A stretch of 39,102 bases of DNA from Bryobacterales bacterium. Lineage in GTDB: Bacteria > Acidobacteriota > Terriglobia > Bryobacterales > Bryobacteraceae. The stretch lies in the NCBI GenBank assembly GCA_003162425.1, contig PMOK01000074.1, positions 11,705 through 50,806 of the forward strand, given 5' to 3'. A program made the translations under genes and the position numbers. Below, piece by piece: positions 16,435 to 23,794 of this stretch (its first letter is position 1; each line of letters starts with the position of its first letter). The notes below the pieces were generated by a model. The model worked only from the letters and a program-made list of their open reading frames with translations, had not been told where the DNA came from and did no database searches.

Positions 16435-16513
16435 GAGCCGCGACCGGAAGGAAGCGTTTCGACAATAGCAAGGCACCAGCGTTGTTGGTAGCGCTCCCTC
16501 CCGGTCGCGGCTC
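16435..16513. repeat. Inverted repeat, GAGCCGCGACCGG family
   Basis: Arms 16435-16456 and 16492-16513 pair over 22 bases with a few mismatches (GAGCCGCGACCGG ... CCGGTCGCGGCTC). The loop of ~35 bases contains AAGGCACC, shared with the repeat at 13934-14010. It lies between divergent genes. Confidence 0.65.
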
Positions 16514-16565
16514 GACTTGTTCACGTCGCGCCTTCTGGTCTAAGCAGAAGGTTTACGCTGGAAGA

Positions 16566-18353
16566 ATGATCGTCAATCGCGCTCGCTCTGGTCTAACTGT
16601 GCTCTGGGCATTTCATGCCGCCGTGCTCTCCGCGCAGTTGATTGCTCCCGGCCAGTCGGTTCCGCGCACTGCGAATCCTCCCGTAGTCTTCCTGAACGGT
16701 TATCAGGAAGATTGCGGAGGCTCATCATTTGCGGCTACGTTTGGGATTGCGGATCAGGTGCTCCAATCGAGCGGCCAGGTGAGCCTCTTCTTCGACAATT
16801 GCACCGTTCCAGGCCAGCCTTCTATCGAAACCCTGGGCACAGCCTTTGGCAGTTACCTGGCGGCGTTGAAATATGACGACGGCACACCCGTAGACATTGT
16901 CGACGTGGTCTCGCACAGCATGGGTGGGCTCATCGTGCGCAGTTACTTAACCGGCAAGCAGGAACAGGACGGTGTGTTCTCGCCTCCCGCTACAATCCGT
17001 ATCCGGAAAGCCGTTTTCATTGCGTCACCGAACTTCGGCACGGGAATCGCGGCGTTCGGGTTCGGCCTGAACAGCCAATTGGATGAACTCACCAGCGGAA
17101 GCTACTTCATTTTCGATCTGGCAACTTGGAATACCGGGACCGATGATTTGCGCGGCATCGATGCTGTCGCGGTGGCCGGCAATGGAGGAACCGGCGCGGC
17201 CACCATGCCGGGTTTCGACGACGGAGTGGTGCCGCTGACGAGCGCGTCTCTAGGTTTCTATCAGCCGGGACGAACGCGCGTGGTTCCGTTTTGCCATGTC
17301 GATGGCGGCGGGTTGATCACCTTGGCTGGGTTGTGCTCAGCGGATGCGAAGGGCATCGCCATCATAAGATCGGCCAGCGATCCCACGGCGAAGATCATGG
17401 TGTCATTTTTGAACGGCACCACGGTGTGGCAGACGGTGGGACAGGCAGCCGAGCAGAACAGTTTGCTCAAGACCCTGGGTGGATTATACGTTCGGCCGCG
17501 CACTGCCTCCGGGATGCTAGAACAGTTGAATTCCGCCACAGTGGCCATGCCTAACGGCAGCGCGAAGAGCTTGGGCATGTCGAACGGCGAGGTTGCCTAC
17601 ACAAATTCGTTCGCGGCGGGGCAAGTGACCATCGGCACGGATACTTCCGCGGGCAATCTGAGCAAGGTTGTCACTCTTCCCGCCGGCACGGACCTGCCCG
17701 TTACCGTGAAACTCGGCCCAAACATCGTGCGGGTGCAGCCGGCCGCTGCCGCCGTGTTTCCTCTGTCCGTCGCGCCACGCATGATCGTCTCGATTTTTGG
17801 CGACGCGCTGGCGCAATCGACCGTTCAAGCTGGTTCCGTTCCGCTGCCCACAACTTTGAGCGACGCTCAAGTGATGCTGAACGGCTCGGCGCTGGAACTG
17901 TTCTATGTTTCTCCCAAACAGATCAACGCCGTTCTGCCCGATACCGCGGCGGGATTCATGACAGTAGCGGTCCAGAATTCGTCCGGCGCGAGCACTGTGA
18001 ATGTTGTAGTGGAGGCCGCTCATCCGGCCGTATTCACCCAAGACAGCACCGGCGCGGGGCCAGCGGCTGCGATCAATGCGAGCGATGGAAAGCCGGTGTC
18101 GAGCAGCAATCCGCTCCACGCGAGCGATTACATGGAACTGTTCCTGACGGGACTCGGTGCGACCACTCAACCTGTCGTGACCATCGGCGGCTCCAGTTGC
18201 CCGGTGACCTATGCGGGCCCAGCGCCCGGCTTTGTTGGACTGGATCAGATCAATTGCCAGGTTCCATCGGGGTTGGCCGCGAACCCAGCGGCGGTTCTAA
18301 TCGTCACTGCCGGGGCGAGAAGCAGCAATGTGACCACGATAGCGGTGGAGTGA
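16566..18353 (+). CDS. Secreted lipase/esterase-like hydrolase with Solibacter-type C-terminal domain
   Basis: 595 residues from the ATG at 16566, chosen for the GGAAG upstream and the signal peptide that follows (SGLTVLWAFHAAVLSAQ). Residues about 35-290 are an alpha/beta-hydrolase: PPVVFLNGYQ, the nucleophile elbow HSMGG (S118), and later DDGVVPL and VVPFCHVDG, which would supply the acid and histidine of the triad. The C-terminal ~190 residues match the pattern of the Solibacter C-terminal domain (LFYVSPKQINAVLP, APAVFT-like HPAVFTQD, NPLHASDYMELFLTGLGAT), a domain of extracellular acidobacterial proteins. The predicted role is an extracellular lipase or esterase, perhaps surface-attached through the C-terminus. 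The substrate cannot be told from sequence. Confidence 0.85.
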   Translation: MIVNRARSGLTVLWAFHAAVLSAQLIAPGQSVPRTANPPVVFLNGYQEDCGGSSFAATFGIADQVLQSSGQVSLFFDNCTVPGQPSIETLGTAFGSYLAALKYDDGTPVDIVDVVSHSMGGLIVRSYLTGKQEQDGVFSPPATIRIRKAVFIASPNFGTGIAAFGFGLNSQLDELTSGSYFIFDLATWNTGTDDLRGIDAVAVAGNGGTGAATMPGFDDGVVPLTSASLGFYQPGRTRVVPFCHVDGGGLITLAGLCSADAKGIAIIRSASDPTAKIMVSFLNGTTVWQTVGQAAEQNSLLKTLGGLYVRPRTASGMLEQLNSATVAMPNGSAKSLGMSNGEVAYTNSFAAGQVTIGTDTSAGNLSKVVTLPAGTDLPVTVKLGPNIVRVQPAAAAVFPLSVAPRMIVSIFGDALAQSTVQAGSVPLPTTLSDAQVMLNGSALELFYVSPKQINAVLPDTAAGFMTVAVQNSSGASTVNVVVEAAHPAVFTQDSTGAGPAAAINASDGKPVSSSNPLHASDYMELFLTGLGATTQPVVTIGGSSCPVTYAGPAPGFVGLDQINCQVPSGLAANPAAVLIVTAGARSSNVTTIAVE

Positions 18354-18365
18354 TGGAAGATCTTA

Positions 18366-18438
18366 GCCACGGATAAACACGGATGGACACGGATAAGAAA
18401 AACTGTTTTATCCGCGGTTATCCGTGTTCATCCGTGGC
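18366..18438. repeat. GCCACGGATAAACACGGAT-type inverted repeat, copy 1
   Basis: Left arm 18366-18396 and right arm 18408-18438 pair with about five mismatches. Each arm contains CACGGAT units in near-tandem. The right arm ends two bases from the stop codon of the minus-strand binding-protein gene. The same family recurs at 24946-25009. Confidence 0.85.
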
Positions 18439-18440
18439 CA

Positions 18441-19388
18441 TTATGTTTTGCCTGGAAACAACAACGCATGCACGTCCGGTTTATCCAAATCGGCTTTGTG
18501 AACCACGCGCGCCGGGAGATCGATACGCTTCGGCGGCGTAGCACCGTTGAGTTTATCTACCAGTGTCTTCACAGCCTCGAAGCCCATTTTGAACGGATCT
18601 TGAACCACAATTGCGTCGATGGTGCCGCCCTTCAAGTCCGCGATCAGCGAGTCGCTCGAGTCGAAAGCGACGAACTTCACTTTTCCCGAGAGGCTACGCG
18701 ACTTGAGCGCCAGGGACACACCAATGCTCGAGGGTTCTGACGAAGCGAAGATGCCGTTCAAATCCGGATGCGCCGTCAGGATATTTTCCGCAGCGCCCAT
18801 GGCCTTGGAGCGATCCGACATTCCGAACTGGCGCGCCACCACCTGGATCTGAGGAAACTCGGTCTTCATGACATCGTCAAAGCCGCGCTCGCGATCCATG
18901 GTGGAGGCGCTTCCTGGGGCATGCATCAGGATCGCGACAGTGCCTTTCGCGCCCACCAGACGCGCCAGCTCGCGCGCACCCATGCGTCCGGCCTCATAGT
19001 TATCGGTGGCCAGGAACGTCATGTAGTTGCTGGAATCCACGCCCGAATCGAACACCGTCACGGGAATGCCGAGTTCCGCAGCCCTATCGAGCGAGCGATT
19101 GAGCGCGTTCCGTTCCGCCGCCGCTACCGCGAGTCCGTCGACGTGTTGCGCGATCATCGAGTCCACGATCTGCATCTGTCGATCGTACTCGGTCTCCGCG
19201 GGCGGTCCGTTCCAAATAATGTCGACCCCGAATTTCTGGCCTGCGGCTTCAGCGCCCGAGTGTACGGTGAGCCAAAAAATGTGCGAGGTCGCTTTGGGAA
19301 TTACGGCGATTCGTCTCTTCTTGCTGGAATTGCAGGCGCCTGTGAGCAGCACGAACGCGGCCAGTGCCGCGGCCAGCTTATTCCGCAC
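18441..19388 (-). CDS. Sugar-binding lipoprotein (RbsB/LacI-type substrate-binding protein)
   Basis: 315 residues. The N-terminus is a lipoprotein signal with lipobox LLTGAC. A periplasmic binding protein fold of the RbsB/LacI class follows (RIAVIPKATSHIFWLTVHSGAEAAGQ, IVDSMIAQHVDGLAVAA, GIPVTVFDSGV, VAFDSSDSLIADLKGGTIDAIVVQDPFKMG). It probably binds a monosaccharide or derivative for an ABC transporter, but no permease or ATPase gene is in the window. The start is GTG, and it overlaps the end of the SDR gene by 11 bases, so the two are co-translated. It may instead be a sensor component. A palindromic repeat begins just past its stop. Confidence 0.88.
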   Translation of the reverse strand: MRNKLAAALAAFVLLTGACNSSKKRRIAVIPKATSHIFWLTVHSGAEAAGQKFGVDIIWNGPPAETEYDRQMQIVDSMIAQHVDGLAVAAAERNALNRSLDRAAELGIPVTVFDSGVDSSNYMTFLATDNYEAGRMGARELARLVGAKGTVAILMHAPGSASTMDRERGFDDVMKTEFPQIQVVARQFGMSDRSKAMGAAENILTAHPDLNGIFASSEPSSIGVSLALKSRSLSGKVKFVAFDSSDSLIADLKGGTIDAIVVQDPFKMGFEAVKTLVDKLNGATPPKRIDLPARVVHKADLDKPDVHALLFPGKT

Positions 19389-20127
19389 ACCATCCCCCGT
19401 CGATCAAGATATCGGTGCCGGTGATGAAGGATGCGTCTTCGGAGCACAGGAACAGCGCCAGCTTCCCGATATCTTTCGGATCGCCCCAGCGGCGCATCGG
19501 CGTATGTGACATGAACTGCTCGCTCTTTTGAGGGTCGTTGATAATTGCCTCGGTCATTTCGGTTGCAAACGGACCAGGACTGATCGCGACCACCGTGATT
19601 CCCTCGCGCGCCAGCTCGAGCGCCAGCGATCGCGTGAAGCCCAACAATCCAGCTTTGCTGGCTGAATACGCCGTTCGTTGCGGAAGCGAGATGTGCGCCA
19701 TGATGGACGTGATATTGATCACCCGGCCATAACCGCGGCCTTGCATATGAGGCACGAAGGAGCGGCACATCAAAAACACGCTGGTTAGGTTGACCGTGAG
19801 CACGCTGTTCCATTCCGCAAGCGTGTAGTCGACGCACAGTTTCCGGATATTGATGCCGGCGTTGTTGATGAGGATATCGGCGGGGCCGAGTTTGCTTTTC
19901 ACCTGCTGCTCGAGCTGCAGCACCTGCGCCTCGTCGGCGATATCGGCCTGGAAGATTTCGGCTTCCGCACCAAGCTCGCGCGCTTCAGCGGCTACTGAAG
20001 ACAACCGCTCCACGTCGCGCGCCACCAGCGCCAGGCGCACGCCCGACGGCGCCAATGCCAAAGCCATCGCCTTGCCCAAACCGCGGCTCGCGCCAGTGAT
20101 AACAGCAACACGTCCAGCCAGATACAT
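19378..20127 (-). CDS. SDR-family NAD(P)-dependent oxidoreductase
   Basis: 249 residues from the ATG at 20127. Classical short-chain dehydrogenase features: cofactor motif TGASRGLG (11-18), NNAG (88-91), catalytic S141, Y154 and K158 (YSASK), and the family ending TGTDILIDGGWCAE. The closest well-known group by pattern is gluconate 5-dehydrogenase/3-oxoacyl-ACP reductase-like SDRs. The 3' end overlaps the gene of a sugar-binding lipoprotein, which points to oxidation or reduction of a sugar acid or polyol rather than fatty-acid synthesis (inference). An alternative ATG six codons upstream (20145) is possible. Confidence 0.9.
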   Translation of the reverse strand: MYLAGRVAVITGASRGLGKAMALALAPSGVRLALVARDVERLSSVAAEARELGAEAEIFQADIADEAQVLQLEQQVKSKLGPADILINNAGINIRKLCVDYTLAEWNSVLTVNLTSVFLMCRSFVPHMQGRGYGRVINITSIMAHISLPQRTAYSASKAGLLGFTRSLALELAREGITVVAISPGPFATEMTEAIINDPQKSEQFMSHTPMRRWGDPKDIGKLALFLCSEDASFITGTDILIDGGWCAE

Positions 20128-20159
20128 AAGACGCCCATTGTACATTGCGGGAAGTTGAA

Positions 20160-20190
20160 AGTGCCCGACACTGTTTTCGATGCGGGCACT
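20160..20190 (-). terminator. Possible rpsU terminator hairpin
   Basis: AGTGCCCG (20160-20167) and CGGGCACT (20183-20190) form a perfect 8-bp stem 16 bases past the rpsU stop. Three T follow on the minus strand, so termination strength is uncertain. Confidence 0.5.
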
Positions 20191-20205
20191 GATTGAGGGA
20201 GGGAA

Positions 20206-20403
20206 CTACTCGACGTCTCTACTTCTTTTTTTTCGATTCCGCTTGAGCGCCAGCGCTTCCTTAGTGCGCTTTTTTTCGCCAGGCTTCAGATAAAAGGAGT
20301 GACGCCTGATCTCTTTGATGATGTCTTCCTGCAGCACCTTGCGCTTGAACCGGCGCAGGGCGCCTTCTAGGGTCTCATCACCGTGTATGTGGACTTCAGC
20401 CAA
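20206..20403 (-). CDS. rpsU: 30S ribosomal protein bS21
   Basis: 65 residues. The sequence starts (M)AEVHIHGDETLEGALRRFKR and ends in a basic tail (KRNRKKRSRDVE), the typical bS21 pattern; S21 binds the small ribosomal subunit near the 3' end of 16S rRNA. The start is taken as TTG at 20403: it gives the family's normal N-terminus, and AGGAGG lies 11 bases upstream. A GTG further upstream in frame overlaps that Shine-Dalgarno sequence and is unlikely. The TTG and its Shine-Dalgarno sequence lie inside the last codons of the Uma2 gene, so S21 is probably translated by coupling. Confidence 0.9.
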   Translation of the reverse strand: MAEVHIHGDETLEGALRRFKRKVLQEDIIKEIRRHSFYLKPGEKKRTKEALALKRNRKKRSRDVE

Positions 20404-20980
20404 TTGAGCATTCACCTCCTCTGAAACAGGCAATCAACTCCATGATAGCGAACCGCTTTTCCGCAGGTTCGTCGAGCTGCTGGAACAACGGCGCGAAGTC
20501 GATTTCACCGACCAGCGGCGTAGCAAGTACCAGCGTCTCAGGTTGCCGAATGCCGTTTTGATCTGCTTCGACCAGCGTGCGTTTGTAGGGATCGACAACC
20601 CAAACGTGCGGAATGCCTGCCGCGAGATAGTCACCGATTTTCGCCAACATCGCTGCCGCTTCGTCGTCCGGCGACACTACCTCAATCGCCAGGTCGGGCC
20701 TGAGCAAAATCGGCGTGATCTGGTGAGGTAGAGCTTTCGCGCAGATATCGGGTATCCGGTACCGCGGGCGGTCGCTCACCTTTACTCGCTGTTCAGTGAA
20801 GACGCGAAACCGGCGTTCCGGCTCCCTCGACAGTAAGAGTCCGATTATCAAAGACTGCAGCCTGCTATGAAAATATTCCCCCACGTGCCGCTCCACAAGT
20901 TGCCCCTCCAGATACTCCATGTCAGGGTGGTAAGTGGTGCGGAGATATTCTTCAACCGGCACGGCGGAGGACGTCGCCAT
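20396..20980 (-). CDS. Uma2-family (DUF820) PD-(D/E)XK endonuclease
   Basis: 194 residues from the ATG at 20980 (AGAAG just upstream; a second ATG at 20998 is possible). The protein follows the Uma2 pattern: VEEYLRTTYHPDMEYLEGQL near the start, RIPDICAK, then LAIEVVSPDD with the acidic pair, a lysine (LAKIGDYLAAGIPHVWVVDP) and the G-(I/V)-x-x-V-W-V-V-D-P string. This is the restriction-endonuclease-like fold. Family members are very numerous in some bacteria and often have no known role. The 3' end overlaps rpsU by 8 bases. Confidence 0.88.
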   Translation of the reverse strand: MATSSAVPVEEYLRTTYHPDMEYLEGQLVERHVGEYFHSRLQSLIIGLLLSREPERRFRVFTEQRVKVSDRPRYRIPDICAKALPHQITPILLRPDLAIEVVSPDDEAAAMLAKIGDYLAAGIPHVWVVDPYKRTLVEADQNGIRQPETLVLATPLVGEIDFAPLFQQLDEPAEKRFAIMELIACFRGGECSIG

Positions 20981-21077
20981 GCTTCTAGCATAGGTCATCG
21001 TCCGGCCCGAGTCTCTGGACGCAGGCCCGCCATTCCCAGCGATAAACTGAAGCATTCCGCGAAAAGGAGGCATAATG

Positions 21078-21600
21078 ATGCAGCAACGACTCGTGGTAGC
21101 TCTGTTTGTTCTTGTGGCTGCGTCCTGCCAGACGCTGCACACCAAGTCGAAAACGAGAGATCCAGGCGCAATCGAGCAAGTGGAGTTCTATATTGGCGGA
21201 GCCTTTCGGCCAGCGCCCAAATATCAGGTGAAGTCGTTCCGTGCTGCCAATACCTCTCAGGATCTCGCCAGCCGGTTTCGCGGACTTGCATTGCATGACA
21301 TCTCAAGTCCGGCGAATATCAATACGTTCTGGAACCAGTGGATACAGCGGCGTATCCGGTGTCGCAATACGGATTGAAGGGCAGTGTCCATCTGTGGGGC
21401 CCGGACAACTGGATTACCCTGCAAATGCCGGATGATCCCGTGGGCGAGTGCAATCGTTACCCCAGAGGCACGATTCCGAACCCGTTTGGGTTCGCTTGCA
21501 GAACGTAGTAGATGCTTCGCAGGTGCGGCAGGCGAAGGTGAACGCGGATGGTTCGTTTCGTGTACTCGCGGGGACGTTCGCCAGTCTAGTAATCTGCTAG
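21078..21600 (+). pseudogene. Frameshifted lipoprotein gene
   Basis: A perfect AAGGAGG precedes the ATG at 21078 (or 21075). The first frame codes for a lipoprotein signal (LVVALFVLVAASC) and EQVEFYIGGAFRPAPKYQ, but closes at 21377. A second frame, open from 21299, reads PVSQYGLKGSVHLWGPDNW to 21508. A third, open from 21436, reads VWVRLQNVVDASQVRQAKVN then ADGSFRVLAGTF to the stop at 21600. All three look like protein, and the last resembles a carboxypeptidase-regulatory/CnaB-like strand pattern. At least two frameshifts (about 21300-21340 and 21440-21470) are therefore inferred. A pair of sequencing errors is the main alternative. Confidence 0.65.
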
Positions 21601-21611
21601 AATTATCCTAG
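21586..21611. promoter_or_regulatory. Three CTAG boxes at 11-bp spacing, candidate antitoxin operator
   Basis: CTAG occurs at 21586, 21597 and 21608, exactly 11 bp apart, ending 7 bases before the antitoxin ATG. TAGAAT within it (21598-21603) could be a -10 element. Phased short boxes are the usual target layout of ribbon-helix-helix antitoxins. Confidence 0.55.
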
Positions 21612-21618
21612 AGTTACC

Positions 21619-21867
21619 ATGGCAACGCTTTACGTAGAAAACGTACCTGAAGAGCTATACGAATCATTGCGCACGCGTGCTCGGTCCAACCGGCGTTCCA
21701 TCTCCGCTGAGACATTATCCTTGCTCGAGCAGGTATTGCCTACGGCGACTGAAGTGCGCCGCCGAGCTGCCTTCTACCAGCGGATACAGCGCCTTCGTTT
21801 AAGAAAGACTACAACCAGACCCGGACCATCCGCTGAAGAGTTGCTGCGCGAGGACCGCGAACGTTGA
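21619..21867 (+). CDS. FitA/VapB-like ribbon-helix-helix antitoxin
   Basis: 82 residues. The N-terminus MATLYVENVPEELYESLRTR followed by RSNRRSISAETLSLLEQ is the FitA-type ribbon-helix-helix: a beta strand for DNA binding and two helices. The C-terminal part (PGPSAEELLREDRER) would wrap and block the toxin. Its stop overlaps the start of the PIN toxin gene by four bases (TTGA). Such pairs repress their own promoter; three CTAG boxes 11 bp apart lie just upstream. Confidence 0.88.
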   Translation: MATLYVENVPEELYESLRTRARSNRRSISAETLSLLEQVLPTATEVRRRAAFYQRIQRLRLRKTTTRPGPSAEELLREDRER

Positions 21868-22292
21868 CGTCCTACGTTCTGGACGCCAGCGTCGCTGCGA
21901 AGTGGTTTCTTCCAGCCGTTGACGAGCCGTTATCCACCGAGGCTCTTCGATTGCTGCGTCTCTATGCCAAGGCTCAAATCAGTCTGATTGTCCCGGATCT
22001 GTTTTTTCCCGAGTTCTCGAACATCTTTTGGAAAGCGGAGCGCCGTGGCAGATGTAACGCTGCCCTCGCGGATACCGCAGTGAGCGAAATCCTACGTGGC
22101 GGATTTCCCACTTTTCCTACCAGTCCGCTAATTCCTCCGGCCATGCAGATCGCTCGCGCCTACGGCCGCGCGGTGTATGACTGCGTTTACGTAGCGCTGG
22201 CAGTGGAAACGAGTACGCATCTAGTTACCGCCGATGAGAAGCTCGCCAACTCGCTCCCTGGGATGCCGGTGACCTGGCTCGGGCTAATTTAA
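21864..22292 (+). CDS. vapC: VapC-type PIN-domain ribonuclease toxin
   Basis: 142 residues. The four acidic residues of a PIN active site are in place: D7 (VLDAS), E50 (FPEFSN), D106 (VYDCVYVALA) and D124 (VTADEK). PIN toxins cleave RNA with magnesium. The start codon is TTG in a TTGA overlap with the antitoxin stop, so toxin translation depends on the antitoxin. Length is typical for the family. It lies downstream of a decayed gene and upstream of a housekeeping-like thiolase, as an isolated module. Confidence 0.92.
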   Translation: MTSYVLDASVAAKWFLPAVDEPLSTEALRLLRLYAKAQISLIVPDLFFPEFSNIFWKAERRGRCNAALADTAVSEILRGGFPTFPTSPLIPPAMQIARAYGRAVYDCVYVALAVETSTHLVTADEKLANSLPGMPVTWLGLI

Positions 22293-22320
22293 TCCCCCGG
22301 CCTCAAGTTATCCTGAAAGT

Positions 22321-23481
22321 ATGAGACAAGTGGCCGTCGTGGGCATCGGCAAAACTGCGTTCGGTGCGTTTCCGGACCGCGACCTCCGTTCGCTCGCGGT
22401 GGAGGCTGGTCAAAAAGCGTTGGAGAACGCGCACGCGACAACGTCGCAGGTGGAAGCTTTCTATCTGGGCAATTTTGCCGGACCGTCGTTTGTCGGGCAG
22501 AATCACCTGGCGCCCTATGTGGCCGGTGGAATGGGGATGACCGGAATCCCGGCCACGCGCTTTGAAGCGGCGTGCGCATCGAGCGGTGCGGCATTCTTCC
22601 ACGCGGTGTGCGCGGTTGCGGCCGGGCTATACGATGTGATTCTGGTGACGGGCGTAGAGAAGATGACGTCACAATCCACGCCTAAGGTCACTGAAATTCT
22701 GGCGGGCGCGGGCGACGTGTGCGGCGAAGTCCGGGCGGGCGCCACGTTCCCGGCGCTATTCGCGATGATCGCGCGGCGTCACATGTATCAATACGGAACC
22801 ACGCGCGAGCATATGGCCGCCGTGGCCGTGAAGAACCATCAGAACGGCGCCAAGAATCCGTTGGCGCACATGCGAAAGATCATCACCATGGAACAAGCCC
22901 TCAGCGGAAAGCCCATCTCAGAGCCGCTCACGGTTTACGATTGCTCGCTCATCAGCGATGGCGCGGCTGCGGTGTTGATCGCGCCATTCGAGCGCGCCTC
23001 GGAGTTCACCGACAAGCCCATCCGCGTGCTTGGAATTTCGCAGACCTCCGACCACGTTGCCCTGGATGAAAAAGCTGACATCACCACATTCCGCGCCGTC
23101 CAGACTTCGGCCGAGAAGGCTTACAAGATGGCCGGCGTGAAGCCAACGGACATACAGTTCGCCGAAGTGCACGACTGTTTCACCATCGCGGAGATCGTCG
23201 CTATCGAAGATCTGGGTTTCGTGAAGAAAGGCGAAGGCGGCCCATACACCTTGGCCGGCGGGACCTGCATTCAGGGCGAGCGGCCGGTGAATACCAGCGG
23301 CGGACTGAAGTCGAAGGGTCATCCAGTGGGCGCCACGGGCGTAGGGCAGATCTGTGACGTCGCGCAGCAGATTCGGGGCGAAGCAGGCGAGCGGCAGGTC
23401 AAACGGAATTCTCTCGGCCTGGCGCAAAATCTCGGTGGATCGGGCGCCACCAGCGTCGTGACGATACTGGGGGCTGCATGA
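22321..23481 (+). CDS. Thiolase-family acyl-CoA acetyltransferase (SCP-x-like)
   Basis: 386 residues. Catalytic C85 (ACASSG), H284 in HDCF where classical thiolases have NEAF, H334 in GGLKSKGHPVGATG, and the glycine-rich ending NLGGSGATSVV. The HDCF form marks the SCP2/SCP-x and archaeal-type thiolases, which condense acetyl-CoA or cleave 3-ketoacyl-CoA. Its stop overlaps the start of a DUF35 OB-fold gene (ATGA). In archaea such thiolases work in a complex held together by a DUF35 protein (established), so a similar complex is likely here. Whether it degrades or builds acyl-CoA cannot be told. Confidence 0.9.
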   Translation: MRQVAVVGIGKTAFGAFPDRDLRSLAVEAGQKALENAHATTSQVEAFYLGNFAGPSFVGQNHLAPYVAGGMGMTGIPATRFEAACASSGAAFFHAVCAVAAGLYDVILVTGVEKMTSQSTPKVTEILAGAGDVCGEVRAGATFPALFAMIARRHMYQYGTTREHMAAVAVKNHQNGAKNPLAHMRKIITMEQALSGKPISEPLTVYDCSLISDGAAAVLIAPFERASEFTDKPIRVLGISQTSDHVALDEKADITTFRAVQTSAEKAYKMAGVKPTDIQFAEVHDCFTIAEIVAIEDLGFVKKGEGGPYTLAGGTCIQGERPVNTSGGLKSKGHPVGATGVGQICDVAQQIRGEAGERQVKRNSLGLAQNLGGSGATSVVTILGAA

Positions 23482-23711
23482 ACAACACATTGAACAAACC
23501 AGGACCGGGCGTCGTCTATACCGAAACCGTGGTCTATTCACCGCCCGAAGCCTACGTCAACGACGTGCCTTATCAATTGGCGATCGTCGAACTCGAAGGC
23601 GGCCGGCGCCTCACGGGACGCATCGAAGGCGAGCGCGCTCACATCGGCGATCGGGTTTCCTTCGTCCAGTTTCGCAACGAGGTTCCGTTCTTCCAAAAAC
23701 AAGGTCTATGA
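23478..23711 (+). CDS. DUF35 OB-fold protein lacking the zinc ribbon
   Basis: 77 residues. The segment VPYQLAIVELEGGRRLTGRI followed by IGDRVSFVQFRNEVPFFQ is the DUF35 OB-fold. Full-length members begin with a rubredoxin-like zinc ribbon (two CXXC pairs); none is present here: the protein contains no cysteine. The ATG overlaps the thiolase stop by four bases, so it is co-translated with it. In the family the protein bridges thiolase and HMG-CoA synthase active sites and binds the CoA moiety. The short form may be a natural minimal version. Confidence 0.85.
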   Translation: MNNTLNKPGPGVVYTETVVYSPPEAYVNDVPYQLAIVELEGGRRLTGRIEGERAHIGDRVSFVQFRNEVPFFQKQGL

Positions 23712-23720
23712 CCGAGCGCG

Positions 23721-23784
23721 TCCCCTTGCTTACACGCGGGGCTGCCGGGGGCTGGGATTGTAGCCCCGCGCGTAAGCAAGGGGA
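23721..23784. repeat. 23-bp inverted repeat (CCCCTTGCTTAC family)
   Basis: Arms 23721-23743 and 23762-23784 pair with one mismatch around an 18-base loop. The right arm ends in GGGGA, which lies 10 bases before the aminotransferase ATG and may serve as its Shine-Dalgarno sequence. Confidence 0.85.
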
Positions 23785-23794
23785 GACAACTAGC

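Noticed and set aside
23708..23794. N-terminal extension of the aminotransferase (29 codons)
   Set aside because: It is the translation of an inverted repeat and does not resemble the family's N-terminus; the ATG at 23795 fits the fold.
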